A DNA stretch of 64,000 nucleotides from Salegentibacter sp. R32 (GTDB lineage: Bacteria; Bacteroidota; Bacteroidia; Flavobacteriales; Flavobacteriaceae): contig NZ_RXOM01000004.1 of NCBI RefSeq assembly GCF_008692195.1, positions 1 through 64,000 of the forward strand, given 5' to 3'. Under the pieces are notes generated by a model. That model was not told the DNA's origin and did no database searches. It saw only the letters and a program-made list of their open reading frames with translations. Both the position numbers and the translations under genes were made by a program. Below, piece by piece: positions 43,456 through 51,587 of the stretch; within the stretch, counting starts at the first letter, position 1; each line of letters begins with the position of its first letter.

Positions 43456-44238
43456 ATGAGCAAAAGCATTCAAGTTGAAATAAAAGATCAAGTAGCCAAA
43501 ATAAGCCTTAACCGACCAGAAGTTTTCAATAGCTTTAATCGAGAAATGGCTTTCTCGCTTCAAGACGAATTGAAAAGTTGCGCATCGAATAAAGAAGTAC
43601 GCGCCATTTTATTAACCGGAAATGGTAAAGCCTTTTGCGCCGGTCAAGATTTAAAAGAAGTCACCGATCCGGAGTTAAATCCCGGTTTCAAATCTATTCT
43701 AGAAGAGCATTACAATCCCATTATTCAGCTAATAAGAAGAATTGAAAAACCAATTGTGGCAGCCGTTAATGGAGTTGCAGCTGGAGCCGGAGCTAATATT
43801 GCTTTAGCTTGCGATATTGTCGTTGCTTCAGAACACGCGGCATTTATTCAGGCTTTTAGTAAGATAGGATTAATTCCCGATAGTGCAGGTACTTTCTTTT
43901 TACCGCGATTGATCGGTTTTCAAAAAGCATCAGCCTTAGCGATGTTAGGCGATAAAGTTTCTGCGGAAGAAGCCGAACGCTTAGGGATGATCTACAACTA
44001 TTTTTCAGCAGAATCTTTCGAAGAAGAAACCTGGAAAATAGCAGCGCAATTAGCTAAAATGCCAACCAAAGCTTTGGCCTTAACCAAAGAAGCACTCAAT
44101 CAATCATTAACCAATAATTTGGAAGAGCAATTAGCATTAGAATCTAAAAATCAGATCGAAGCCGCTTCCACAGCAGATTACAAAGAAGGCGTAAATGCTT
44201 TCATCGAAAAAAGAAAACCAAATTTTAAAGGAGAATAG
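43456..44238 (+). CDS. paaG: Epoxyphenylacetyl-CoA isomerase PaaG
   Basis: 260 residues, crotonase fold. GNGKAFCAGQDLKEVTDP, the oxyanion-hole segment AAVNGVAAGAGANIALACDI and GLIPDSAGTFFLPRLIG with the catalytic Asp are PaaG-type features. It converts ring-1,2-epoxyphenylacetyl-CoA to the oxepin. The stop codon sits at the edge of an inverted repeat that brackets the next gene. Confidence 0.9.
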   Translation: MSKSIQVEIKDQVAKISLNRPEVFNSFNREMAFSLQDELKSCASNKEVRAILLTGNGKAFCAGQDLKEVTDPELNPGFKSILEEHYNPIIQLIRRIEKPIVAAVNGVAAGAGANIALACDIVVASEHAAFIQAFSKIGLIPDSAGTFFLPRLIGFQKASALAMLGDKVSAEEAERLGMIYNYFSAESFEEETWKIAAQLAKMPTKALALTKEALNQSLTNNLEEQLALESKNQIEAASTADYKEGVNAFIEKRKPNFKGE

Positions 44239-44684
44239 ATTAACGATTATAGAATTTTGATTTTAGATTGTTGTTATGAGTTAAGTGAAATAAGAAATTA
44301 TGAAACCTATTGAATTAGAAGATAGACTCATTCAGTTTGCTATAGATACAATTATATTCTGTAAAACAATTGAAAAAAGTTTTGCTGGAGATTATTTATC
44401 TAAGCAGTTAATTAGATCTGCGAGTGCTTCCGCGTTAAATTATGGTGAAGCTAGAAGTGCCGAGTCTACTCGTGATTTCCTTCATAAAATGAAAATTTGC
44501 TTAAAAGAACTTAGAGAATGCTTGATCAATCTAAAAATTCAAAAGGGAGCAAAACTAGTCTCAAATGTAGAAAGTATTGATAAATTATTAAAAGAGAATA
44601 ATGAGCTTATTTCCATTTTTGTGATTAGTGTAAAAACATCAACTTCTAAACTAAATGCAAAAAAATAATCAAAAATCGTTAATC
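44238..44684 (+). mobile_element. One-gene unit with terminal inverted repeats (four-helix-bundle gene)
   Basis: GATTAACGATT (44238-44248) and AATCGTTAATC (44674-44684) are perfect 11-bp inverted repeats. Inside them TTTTGATT (44255-44262) pairs with AATCAAAA (44667-44674). They enclose only the 44300-44668 gene, between paaG and paaH. Confidence 0.6.
44300..44668 (+). CDS. Four-helix-bundle protein (23S rRNA intervening-sequence family)
   Basis: 122 residues, all helical: LEDRLIQFAIDTIIFCKTIE, QLIRSASASALNYGEARSAE, DFLHKMKICLKELRECLINL. The basic RSA..ALNYGEA segment is the family signature. Such proteins form pentamers and are often found as extra genes in rRNA or gene gaps with unknown function. 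Unrelated to phenylacetate metabolism; the inverted repeats around it suggest insertion. Confidence 0.85.
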   Translation: MKPIELEDRLIQFAIDTIIFCKTIEKSFAGDYLSKQLIRSASASALNYGEARSAESTRDFLHKMKICLKELRECLINLKIQKGAKLVSNVESIDKLLKENNELISIFVISVKTSTSKLNAKK

Positions 44685-44710
44685 CTCAATCTTATAAATC
44701 ACAAATCAAT

Positions 44711-45874
44711 ATGACCATCGGAATTATAGGTAGCGGAACAATGGGAAGTGGAATTGCACAAGTAGCAGCCACCGCCGGTTGTTTAGTGAAAGTTTACGAT
44801 ACCAATCAAGAAGCTTTAGCAAAAAGCGAAGCGAAACTCAATAAAGTTTTACTACGTCTTATCGAAAAAGAACGAATCGACGAAGCTGAAAAAAACAGAA
44901 TTCAAGGAAATATCAGTTATGTAAATTCAATTCAAGAGTTAGCCGATGCCGATTTAACCATCGAAGCGATTATTGAAAATCTCGATATCAAACAAAAAGT
45001 ATTTCGTGAGTTAGAAGCTTGTCAAAAAGAAGATTCCATTATCGCTTCCAATACCAGTTCGTTATCGATCGCTTCGATAGCTTCCGCTTTGCAGCATCCA
45101 GAGCGTGTGATCGGAATTCATTTTTTCAATCCGGCGCCATTAATGCCGTTGGTAGAAATTATTCCGGCCGTGCAAACTTCCGAGGCGGTCAAAGAAAAAG
45201 TCGTTCAAATTATAGCCGATTGGAAAAAAGTGGGTGTGCTTGCCAAAGATACGCCGGGTTTCATCGTGAATCGCGTCGCAAGACCATTTTACGGAGAAGC
45301 TTTAAGAATTTACGAAGAAGGAAAAGCCGATATCCCAACCATAGATCAAGCACTAAAAGAACTCGGCGGTTTTCGGATGGGACCATTCGAGTTGATGGAT
45401 TTTATAGGCCACGATGTAAATTACACTGTAACCGAAACGGTGTTTAAAGAATTTTACTACGACCCGCGCTACAAACCCTCTTTTACTCAGAAACGTTTAA
45501 AAGAAGCCGGTTACTTAGGTCGCAAAACCGGAAAAGGATTTTATGAATATAAAGATGGGAAGCCTGTCACTTCGAGCGGAGTCGAGAAGTCTGGCAATTC
45601 AAAGCTTTCACAACAAATTCTCGATCGCATTTTAGTGATGCTTATCAACGAAGCCGCAGACGCATTATTTTTAAATATCGCAACTGCAAAAGATATCGAC
45701 CTAGCGATGACCAAAGGCGTAAATTACCCAAAAGGATTGTTAGCCTGGGCCAACGAAAAAGGAATCGATTGGTGCGTTCAAAAAATAGATGAACTCTATC
45801 AAGAATACCACGAAGATCGTTACCGTTGCAGCCCATTATTAAGAAAAATGGCACGTGAAGGTAATAGGTTTTAG
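44711..45874 (+). CDS. paaH: 3-hydroxyacyl-CoA dehydrogenase PaaH
   Basis: 387 residues. NAD fold GIIGSGTMGSGIAQVAATAG, SNTSSLSIASIAS, the catalytic His segment GIHFFNPAPLMPLVEII, and DTPGFIVNRVARPFYGEAL. The C-terminal domain holds RILVMLINEAADALF and TKGVNYPKGLLAWANEKGID. Oxidises 3-hydroxyadipyl-CoA. Residues about 286-296 (PVTSSGVEKSG) are encoded by a TTCGAGCGGAGTCGAGAA palindrome, an in-frame repeat insertion in the interdomain linker. Confidence 0.94.
   Translation: MTIGIIGSGTMGSGIAQVAATAGCLVKVYDTNQEALAKSEAKLNKVLLRLIEKERIDEAEKNRIQGNISYVNSIQELADADLTIEAIIENLDIKQKVFRELEACQKEDSIIASNTSSLSIASIASALQHPERVIGIHFFNPAPLMPLVEIIPAVQTSEAVKEKVVQIIADWKKVGVLAKDTPGFIVNRVARPFYGEALRIYEEGKADIPTIDQALKELGGFRMGPFELMDFIGHDVNYTVTETVFKEFYYDPRYKPSFTQKRLKEAGYLGRKTGKGFYEYKDGKPVTSSGVEKSGNSKLSQQILDRILVMLINEAADALFLNIATAKDIDLAMTKGVNYPKGLLAWANEKGIDWCVQKIDELYQEYHEDRYRCSPLLRKMAREGNRF
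45568..45590. repeat. TCGAG-type palindrome inserted in paaH
   Basis: CACTTCGAGCGGAGTCGAG then AAGT. The same repeat occurs between genes at 48126-48151 and in variant form at 31624-31645, 38321-38340 and 41421-41440. Confidence 0.75.
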
Positions 45875-45875
45875 T

Positions 45876-46311
45876 GAGTCTTTGAGTTGATGAGTAATGA
45901 GAATAAAATTACAACTATGAGTAAATATCATTTCAAATTCGAAGAATTAACAATGTATCAAAAAGCCTTGGATTTTGGAGATTTGGTTTACGATCAGATT
46001 AATGATTTTCCAAAAGAAGAAACTTATCGTTTAGCTTCTCAATTCATTCGTGCCGCAGACTCAATAGCTTTAAATATTGCTGAAGGCTCATCAAGTACAT
46101 ATCCTAACTTTAATAGATATTTACAGATGGCTTGGGATAGTGCTCACGAATGTGTTGTATGTAGTACGAAAGCAGTAAGGAGAAATTTTATTTCCAAAGA
46201 AAAGGATGAGAAAAACAGACAAAAAATAACAGAAATTTCGAAAATGCTCACTTCATATAAAAATTATTTGAAAAAGAGAATGGATGAAAAGTAACTCAAA
46301 AACTAATCAAC
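45876..46311 (+). mobile_element. One-gene unit with imperfect inverted ends (second four-helix-bundle gene)
   Basis: Left end GTGAGTCTTTGAGTTGATGA and right end AACTCAAAAACTAATCAACT followed by AACTAACTCA pair over about 27 bases with roughly 20 matches. The right end lies within the start region of paaI. Confidence 0.5.
45917..46294 (+). CDS. Four-helix-bundle protein (23S rRNA intervening-sequence family)
   Basis: About 125 residues from ATG 45917 (MSKYHFKFEEL); ATG 45887 is a less likely upstream start. The family signature FIRAADSIALNIAEGSSSTY is clear, preceded by MYQKALDFGDLVYDQIND. Divergent in sequence from the copy at 44300-44668. It overlaps the longest paaI frame by 11 bases. Confidence 0.85.
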   Translation: MSKYHFKFEELTMYQKALDFGDLVYDQINDFPKEETYRLASQFIRAADSIALNIAEGSSSTYPNFNRYLQMAWDSAHECVVCSTKAVRRNFISKEKDEKNRQKITEISKMLTSYKNYLKKRMDEK

Positions 46312-46718
46312 TAACTAACTCAGAGACAATCCCTAAAAAGATGCTTTCCCTCGACGCTTTTAGTCAATGGCTCGGTATCGAAATTGTTGAGGTTCGCGAA
46401 GGCTATTGCAAGGTAAAAATGACGGTCAGAAAAGAAATGCTCAATAGCATGAAAAAAGCACACGGTGGCATCACGTACTCACTGGCAGATACCGCGTTTG
46501 GCTTTGCTACAAATACCTACGGCAATAAAGCCGTTTCTATCGAAACTTCGATCAATCACGTTGAAGCACTCGAAGAAGGCGATGTGATTGTGGCAGAATC
46601 AGACGTGAAAAGTCAAAAAAATAAACTAGGTTTTTACATTGTCGAGGTCAAAAAAGAAGATCAATTAGTCGCACTTTTTAAAGGCGTTACCTATAAAACG
46701 AGTGCAAAATGGGAATAA
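46284..46718 (+). CDS. paaI: Hotdog thioesterase PaaI
   Basis: 144 residues from ATG 46284, or 125 from ATG 46341 (MLSLDAFSQWLGIEI). Hotdog fold with KKAHGGITYSLADTAFGFAT, the catalytic Asp region, and VSIETSINHVEALEEGDVIV. It hydrolyses dead-end hydroxyphenylacetyl-CoA thioesters. Residues 1-18 (KSNSKTNQLTNSETIPKK) are encoded by the inverted end of the preceding inserted unit, so the original start has probably been displaced. Confidence 0.9.
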   Translation: MKSNSKTNQLTNSETIPKKMLSLDAFSQWLGIEIVEVREGYCKVKMTVRKEMLNSMKKAHGGITYSLADTAFGFATNTYGNKAVSIETSINHVEALEEGDVIVAESDVKSQKNKLGFYIVEVKKEDQLVALFKGVTYKTSAKWE

Positions 46719-46762
46719 ACAAATGCAACACTCAATTTGCTGAAGTGTAATTTTAAAATAAT

Positions 46763-46867
46763 AAGGGCGCAACCCTAGCGGGTCGGGCTATTCGCTATAT
46801 CTTTTTTGTTGTCATGCTGAGCTTGTCGAAGCACAACAAAAAAGGATGCCGCTGCTATCCCTTGCGC
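46763..46867 (+). repeat. Structured intergenic repeat, copy 1
   Basis: Ends GCGCAA (46767-46772) and TTGCGC (46862-46867) pair. Inside are GCGGGTCGGGCTA on the left and GCTGCTATCCC on the right, then paired CTTTTTTGTTG/CAACAAAAAAG arms. The apex carries CATGCTGAGCTTGTCGAAGC, a member of another repeat family. Confidence 0.65.
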
Positions 46868-46890
46868 AAAAACATAAAAAGAAGAGAGAA

Positions 46891-48102
46891 ATGAATACAT
46901 ATATTATAGACGGAATCAGAACTCCTATCGGAAATTATAAAGGAACTTTATCTCCTGTAAGAACCGACGATTTAGGAGCTTTGGTCATCAAAGAAATCGT
47001 CAAAAGAAATCCGAATATTCCTAAAGAAGCTTACGACGATGTAATTATAGGTTGTGCCAATCAAGCGGGAGAAGATAATAGAAACGTCGCTAGAATGTGT
47101 TCTTTGTTGGCAGGTTTGCCACATTCTGTTCCAGGAGAAACGGTGAATCGACTTTGCAGTAGCGGACTTTCAGCCATTATTCACGCCAATCGTGCGATCA
47201 AAGCCGGTGACGGAGATTTGTTTATCTCTGGTGGAGTAGAACATATGACGCGTGGTCCTTACGCGATCGCTAAACCTTCAAGTGCTTTTGGGAACGATGC
47301 AAAAATGTACGATACCAGTTTTGGTTGGCGTTTTGTTAATCCGAAAATGCACGAAATGTACGGCACCGATGGGATGGGGATGACCGCAGAAAACCTCGTC
47401 GATAAATATAAAATTTCAAGAGAAGATCAGGATGCTTTTGCGTATTGGAGTCAGATGAAAGCGACCAAAGCCCAAGAAAATGGTCGCTTGGCAAAAGAAA
47501 TCGTAACGGTAGAAATTCCGCAACGAAAAAAAGACCCAATTCAGTTCAGTAACGATGAATTTATCAAACCTACTACTTCCAAAGAAATTTTAGCAAAATT
47601 ACGTCCTGCCTTTCGTAAAGAAGGTGGTAGCGTAACCGCAGGAAATTCTTCAGGATTAAATGATGGCGCAGCAGCAACGATTGTGGCTTCAGAAAAAGCG
47701 GTAGAAAAATACGGTCTAAAACCGATGGCAAAAATAGTAAGTTCTGCTGTGGTTGGAGTAGAACCAAGAATTATGGGCATTGGTCCCGTGCAAGCTTCCA
47801 ACAAAGCACTAGAAAAAGCAGGCTTAACGATGGATGATATGGATGTGATCGAACTTAACGAAGCTTTCGCAGCGCAAGCCTTAGCTTGTATTCGCGAATG
47901 GGGTTTAAAAGACGACGATCCAAGGTTAAACCCAAATGGTGGAGCAATCGCGATCGGGCATCCGCTAGGAGTTACCGGAACAAGATTAGCACATTCAGCA
48001 GCTTTAGAATTACAATTAACAGGTAAAAAATACGCTTTAGTCACGATGTGCGTGGGCGTTGGCCAAGGTTATGCAGCAGTCATTGAAAATGTTTCTGCTT
48101 AG
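46891..48102 (+). CDS. paaJ: 3-oxoadipyl-CoA/3-oxo-5,6-dehydrosuberyl-CoA thiolase
   Basis: 403 residues from ATG 46891 (MNTYIIDGIRTPIGNYKG); an upstream ATG at 46846 lies in the repeat and is not the start. Nucleophilic Cys in GETVNRLCSSGLSAI, then NEAFAAQALACIREWG, NPNGGAIAIGHPLGVTG and the second active Cys in VTMCVGVGQGY. Cleaves the final ring-fission products to acetyl-CoA and succinyl-CoA. Confidence 0.94.
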   Translation: MNTYIIDGIRTPIGNYKGTLSPVRTDDLGALVIKEIVKRNPNIPKEAYDDVIIGCANQAGEDNRNVARMCSLLAGLPHSVPGETVNRLCSSGLSAIIHANRAIKAGDGDLFISGGVEHMTRGPYAIAKPSSAFGNDAKMYDTSFGWRFVNPKMHEMYGTDGMGMTAENLVDKYKISREDQDAFAYWSQMKATKAQENGRLAKEIVTVEIPQRKKDPIQFSNDEFIKPTTSKEILAKLRPAFRKEGGSVTAGNSSGLNDGAAATIVASEKAVEKYGLKPMAKIVSSAVVGVEPRIMGIGPVQASNKALEKAGLTMDDMDVIELNEAFAAQALACIREWGLKDDDPRLNPNGGAIAIGHPLGVTGTRLAHSAALELQLTGKKYALVTMCVGVGQGYAAVIENVSA

Positions 48103-48125
48103 TTAAGGATTTTGAAGTTCATTAT

Positions 48126-48151
48126 GTCACCTCGAGCGGAGTCGAGAGGTC
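48126..48151. repeat. TCGAG-type palindrome between paaJ and paaZ
   Basis: CACCTCGAGCGGAGTCGAGA then GGTC; intergenic copy of the repeat that interrupts paaH. Confidence 0.65.
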
Positions 48152-48172
48152 AACAATAAAACATTAGAAAGA

Positions 48173-50689
48173 ATGCAAAAAACACAACACTATATTTTAG
48201 GCCAATGGGTCGACGGTCAGGGAGAAGGAACTCCGATTCTAGATTCGGTAAGCGGAGAACATTTTACCAACGTGACCACAGAAGGAATTGATGCTCCTGA
48301 AGTGCTTCAGTACGGAAGAGTAAAAGGAGAAGCGCTTCGAAAAATGACTTTCCAAGAACGTGGTAATATGTTGAAGAAGTTGGCATTTCATCTACAAAAA
48401 CATAAACGTTCTTTTTATGAAATAAGTTACCGAAGTGGTTGTACCAAAATTGATAGTTGGATCGATATTGAAGGTGGTTTTGGAAATCTTTTTGCCAATG
48501 CTTCGCTTCGTAAATTATTCCCCAACCAACCTTTTGATGTAGAAGGGGAACCGATCGATCTTTCACGTGGCGGTAAATTTATGGCGCATCATATTTTGGT
48601 GCCTAAAAATGGAGTTGCTGTTCATATCAACGCATTCAATTTCCCGGTTTGGGGAATGTTAGAAAAATGTGCGGTCAATTGGATGGCAGGAATGCCGGCA
48701 GTCGTATTACCTGCACCGCAAAGTGCCTATTTAACAGAAGCGGTCGTGAAAGTAATCATTGCTTCCGGAATTTTACCGGAAGGCGCTTTACAACTCATTA
48801 GCGGAACCAAAAAAGATATTTTCGATACCGTAGAATCTCAAGATGTGGTGACTTTTACGGGTTCTGCAGCAACAGGTCGAAAATTAAAAACGCATCCACG
48901 ACTAATTGAAGAATCCGTACCTTTTACGATGGAAGCCGATTCTCTTAACGCTTGTATTTTAGGTGAAGATGCTGTTCCCGGAACGCCAGAATTCAACCTT
49001 TTTATCAAAGAAGTTCGAAATGAAATGACGGTAAAGTGCGGACAAAAATGTACCGCCATCCGTAGAATTATCGTTCCTGAAAATTTAGTGGAAGACGTTC
49101 AAATCGCTTTAGGGCAAGCACTCGATAAAGTTACCTATGGTGATCCTCGCTTAAAAGAGGTGAGAATGGGAACCTTGATCGATAAAAAACAAGTAGAAAG
49201 CGTTAAAAACCAAGTACAAGAAATAACCAAAACGGCAAATATTGTCTATGGAGATTTTGAAGGCGGTAAAGCGGTAGGAGCCGATTTTGAAAAAGGTGCT
49301 TTCATTAAACCTATTTTACTTCGAGAGGATGATCCTTTCAGCAATGAAGCAGCGCATATCACCGAGGCTTTTGGTCCGGTAAGTACGATTATGCCGTATA
49401 AAGATTTAAATGAAGCGATCGAGCTTTCTCGAAAAGGAAAAGGTTCTTTAGTAAGTTCTATCGTAACGAATGATAATAAAATTGCAGTGGAATATACCGT
49501 AAAAGCTGCCACGCATCACGGTCGTATTTTAGTATTAAATCGTGAAAGCGCAAAGCAAAGTACCGGTCACGGTTCGCCGTTACCAAATCTTATTCACGGT
49601 GGTCCGGGACGTGCCGGTGGCGGAGAAGAAATGGGTGGTAAACGCGGTATCAAACATTATATGCAGCGTTGTGCGATTCAAGGATCGCCAACGACTATTA
49701 GTGAAATTACAGGAATTTATCAACCCAATGCAGATTATAAAGAAGCTGAAAAACATCCTTTTGCGTATCATTGGGAGGATATTCAACCGGGAATGTCGTT
49801 ACAAACGCATAACCGAACGCTTACCGATACCGATATTATCAACTTCGGAAATTTAACCTGGGATCATTTCTATGCGCATACCGATATTACTTCGTTAGAA
49901 GGAAGCATTTTCGAGCAGAGAACCGCGCACGGATATTTTATCATTTCGGCAGCGGCAGGATTATTTGTCTATCCAAATAAAGGTCCGGTAGCGGCAAATT
50001 ATGGTTTAGAAGAGATTAGATTTTTGCGTCCGCTATATCATAACGATACGATCAATGTTCGATTAACGTGTAAGCAAAAAGTAGATCGTGATCAAAAAGG
50101 AAAAGAATTACCAAGCGGGATCGTAAAATGGTACGTCGAAGTTTTTGATGTAAATGCTACGGAAGAAGAGGAGAAGCTAGTGGCAATTGCTACTATTTTA
50201 ACGATGGTGCAGAAAAAGCAAACCACGTTTACAGAAATTACCGATGCTATTTTTGAAAAAGCCTTGAATAGTTTAACGGAAGAAACTCAACCGGCTTGGG
50301 GAATCATGACACCACAACATATGGTGGAGCATTTGGAAGATAGCTACCGAATTGCTGCCGGAGAAATACAGGATTTTGAAATTGCTACTCCGGAAGATAA
50401 ATTGGAAATGGTACAAGAAACTTTATGGAATTATCAACCGATGCCTAAGAATTTCAATTTCCCATTTTATAAAGAAGGTGAATTATTTAAGTTGAAACAC
50501 GAAGATCTAGCAACTGCAAAACAAAAATTGAAAGAAGCCAAAGCGCAATACGAGAATTACTTTCAGGAACATCCGGAAGCAATTACGAAAAATGCCGTGT
50601 TTGGCGAGCTGAACAAATTCGAATGGAAGTTATTGCACAGAAAGCATATTAATCACCATTTCGATCAGTTTGGATTATTAGAAAAGTAA
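48173..50689 (+). CDS. paaZ: Ring-opening enzyme PaaZ with an extra C-terminal DUF1569/DinB-like domain
   Basis: 838 residues, about 155 longer than the usual 680. Aldehyde dehydrogenase domain (1-515) with Glu in TMEADSLNA and nucleophilic Cys in VKCGQKCTAIRR. MaoC-type hydratase domain (about 535-680) with NLTWDHFYAHTDITSLEGSI. It opens the oxepin ring and oxidises the aldehyde. The added domain (about 685-838: WGIMTPQHMVEHLEDSYRIA ... FEWKLLHRKHINHHFDQFG) resembles DinB/DUF1569 proteins with an H-x3-H-type motif. No stop separates the domains, so it is a true three-part fusion. Confidence 0.93.
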   Translation: MQKTQHYILGQWVDGQGEGTPILDSVSGEHFTNVTTEGIDAPEVLQYGRVKGEALRKMTFQERGNMLKKLAFHLQKHKRSFYEISYRSGCTKIDSWIDIEGGFGNLFANASLRKLFPNQPFDVEGEPIDLSRGGKFMAHHILVPKNGVAVHINAFNFPVWGMLEKCAVNWMAGMPAVVLPAPQSAYLTEAVVKVIIASGILPEGALQLISGTKKDIFDTVESQDVVTFTGSAATGRKLKTHPRLIEESVPFTMEADSLNACILGEDAVPGTPEFNLFIKEVRNEMTVKCGQKCTAIRRIIVPENLVEDVQIALGQALDKVTYGDPRLKEVRMGTLIDKKQVESVKNQVQEITKTANIVYGDFEGGKAVGADFEKGAFIKPILLREDDPFSNEAAHITEAFGPVSTIMPYKDLNEAIELSRKGKGSLVSSIVTNDNKIAVEYTVKAATHHGRILVLNRESAKQSTGHGSPLPNLIHGGPGRAGGGEEMGGKRGIKHYMQRCAIQGSPTTISEITGIYQPNADYKEAEKHPFAYHWEDIQPGMSLQTHNRTLTDTDIINFGNLTWDHFYAHTDITSLEGSIFEQRTAHGYFIISAAAGLFVYPNKGPVAANYGLEEIRFLRPLYHNDTINVRLTCKQKVDRDQKGKELPSGIVKWYVEVFDVNATEEEEKLVAIATILTMVQKKQTTFTEITDAIFEKALNSLTEETQPAWGIMTPQHMVEHLEDSYRIAAGEIQDFEIATPEDKLEMVQETLWNYQPMPKNFNFPFYKEGELFKLKHEDLATAKQKLKEAKAQYENYFQEHPEAITKNAVFGELNKFEWKLLHRKHINHHFDQFGLLEK

Positions 50690-50690
50690 A

Positions 50691-50799
50691 TGTGTTAGGG
50701 ATAGCAGTGAAAATCCCGCAGACTTGCGATAGCAAGTTGAGGAATTGAAACGAACCTGCCTGCCGGCAGGCAGGTAGCCCGACCCGCAGGGAAACACCA
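50691..50799 (-). repeat. Structured intergenic repeat, copy 2
   Basis: Reverse orientation of copy 1. On the minus strand GTGTT and AACAC pair at the ends, with GCGGGTCGGGCTA on one side and CACTGCTATCCCT on the other. The centre is replaced by a CCTGCCTGCC/GGCAGGCAGG palindrome and an ACTTGCTATCGCAAGT hairpin. Confidence 0.65.
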
Positions 50800-50826
50800 A
50801 AAAATATAAATACAAAAAGCGATTTT

Positions 50827-51585
50827 ATGAGTACAGAAGAAGCATACGTAAAAAAGCATATTGAAAATAATGTAGCCACGATCGAGTTTTTTCATCCGGC
50901 GCATAACAGTTTACCGGGAAAAATCTTGGCGCAATTAGCCGATACGATTACAGAAGTTGGTCAAAATGATGAGGTTTTAGTGATCATCTTAAAATCTGGC
51001 GGAAACCGTACATTTTGCGCCGGAGCAAGTTTTACAGAACTCATTTCGATCAATGATGAGCAAACGGGAGAAAAATTCTTTATGGGCTTTGCCAACGTGA
51101 TCAATGCGATGCGTAAATGTCCGAAATTTATTATTGGTCGCGTACAAGGTAAAACCGTTGGCGGCGGCGTAGGTTTGGCATCGGCAATGGATTATTGTAT
51201 GGCCACCAAATTTGCAGCGATCAAATTAAGCGAATTGAATATTGGTATTGGTCCGTTTGTAGTCGGTCCGGCAGTAGAGCGTAAATTAGGCGTCAGCGGA
51301 ATGTCGCAAATCGCAATTGATGCGAATTCATTCTATTCCCCAGAATGGGCGCAACAAAAAGGCTTATACGCACAAGTTTACGATACTACAGAAGAATTAG
51401 ATGAAGCGATTGAAGCCTTTGCCAAAAATTTATGTAGCTACAATCCGGAAGCCGTTAAAGAAATGAAACAAATGTTTTGGCGCGGAACCGAAGATTGGGA
51501 TGAATTGCTTAACGAACGCGCAAAAATTAGCGGGCGATTGGTTTTAAGTGAGTTCACGAAAAAGAAGTTGGAGAAGTATAAATAA
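50827..51585 (+). CDS. Enoyl-CoA hydratase/isomerase family protein (PaaF-like)
   Basis: 252 residues, crotonase fold: FFHPAHNSLPGKILAQL, GGNRTFCAGASFTELISI, GRVQGKTVGGGVGLASAMDY and LSELNIGIGPFVVGPAVERK. Its place in the operon fits the 2,3-dehydroadipyl-CoA hydratase step (PaaF), but the sequence alone does not distinguish this from other crotonases. Confidence 0.85.
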   Translation: MSTEEAYVKKHIENNVATIEFFHPAHNSLPGKILAQLADTITEVGQNDEVLVIILKSGGNRTFCAGASFTELISINDEQTGEKFFMGFANVINAMRKCPKFIIGRVQGKTVGGGVGLASAMDYCMATKFAAIKLSELNIGIGPFVVGPAVERKLGVSGMSQIAIDANSFYSPEWAQQKGLYAQVYDTTEELDEAIEAFAKNLCSYNPEAVKEMKQMFWRGTEDWDELLNERAKISGRLVLSEFTKKKLEKYK

Positions 51586-51587
51586 AT

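Noticed and set aside
45019-45447. 142-residue frame overlapping paaH
   Set aside because: Arg/Ser-rich composition in an alternative frame of a well-supported gene.
47541-48044. 167-residue antisense frame in the thiolase gene
   Set aside because: Shadow of the conserved thiolase C-terminal half.
50649-50904. Minus-strand frames containing CLPAGR or PACRQAG peptides
   Set aside because: These peptides come from the CCTGCCTGCC palindrome within the structured repeat; not genes.
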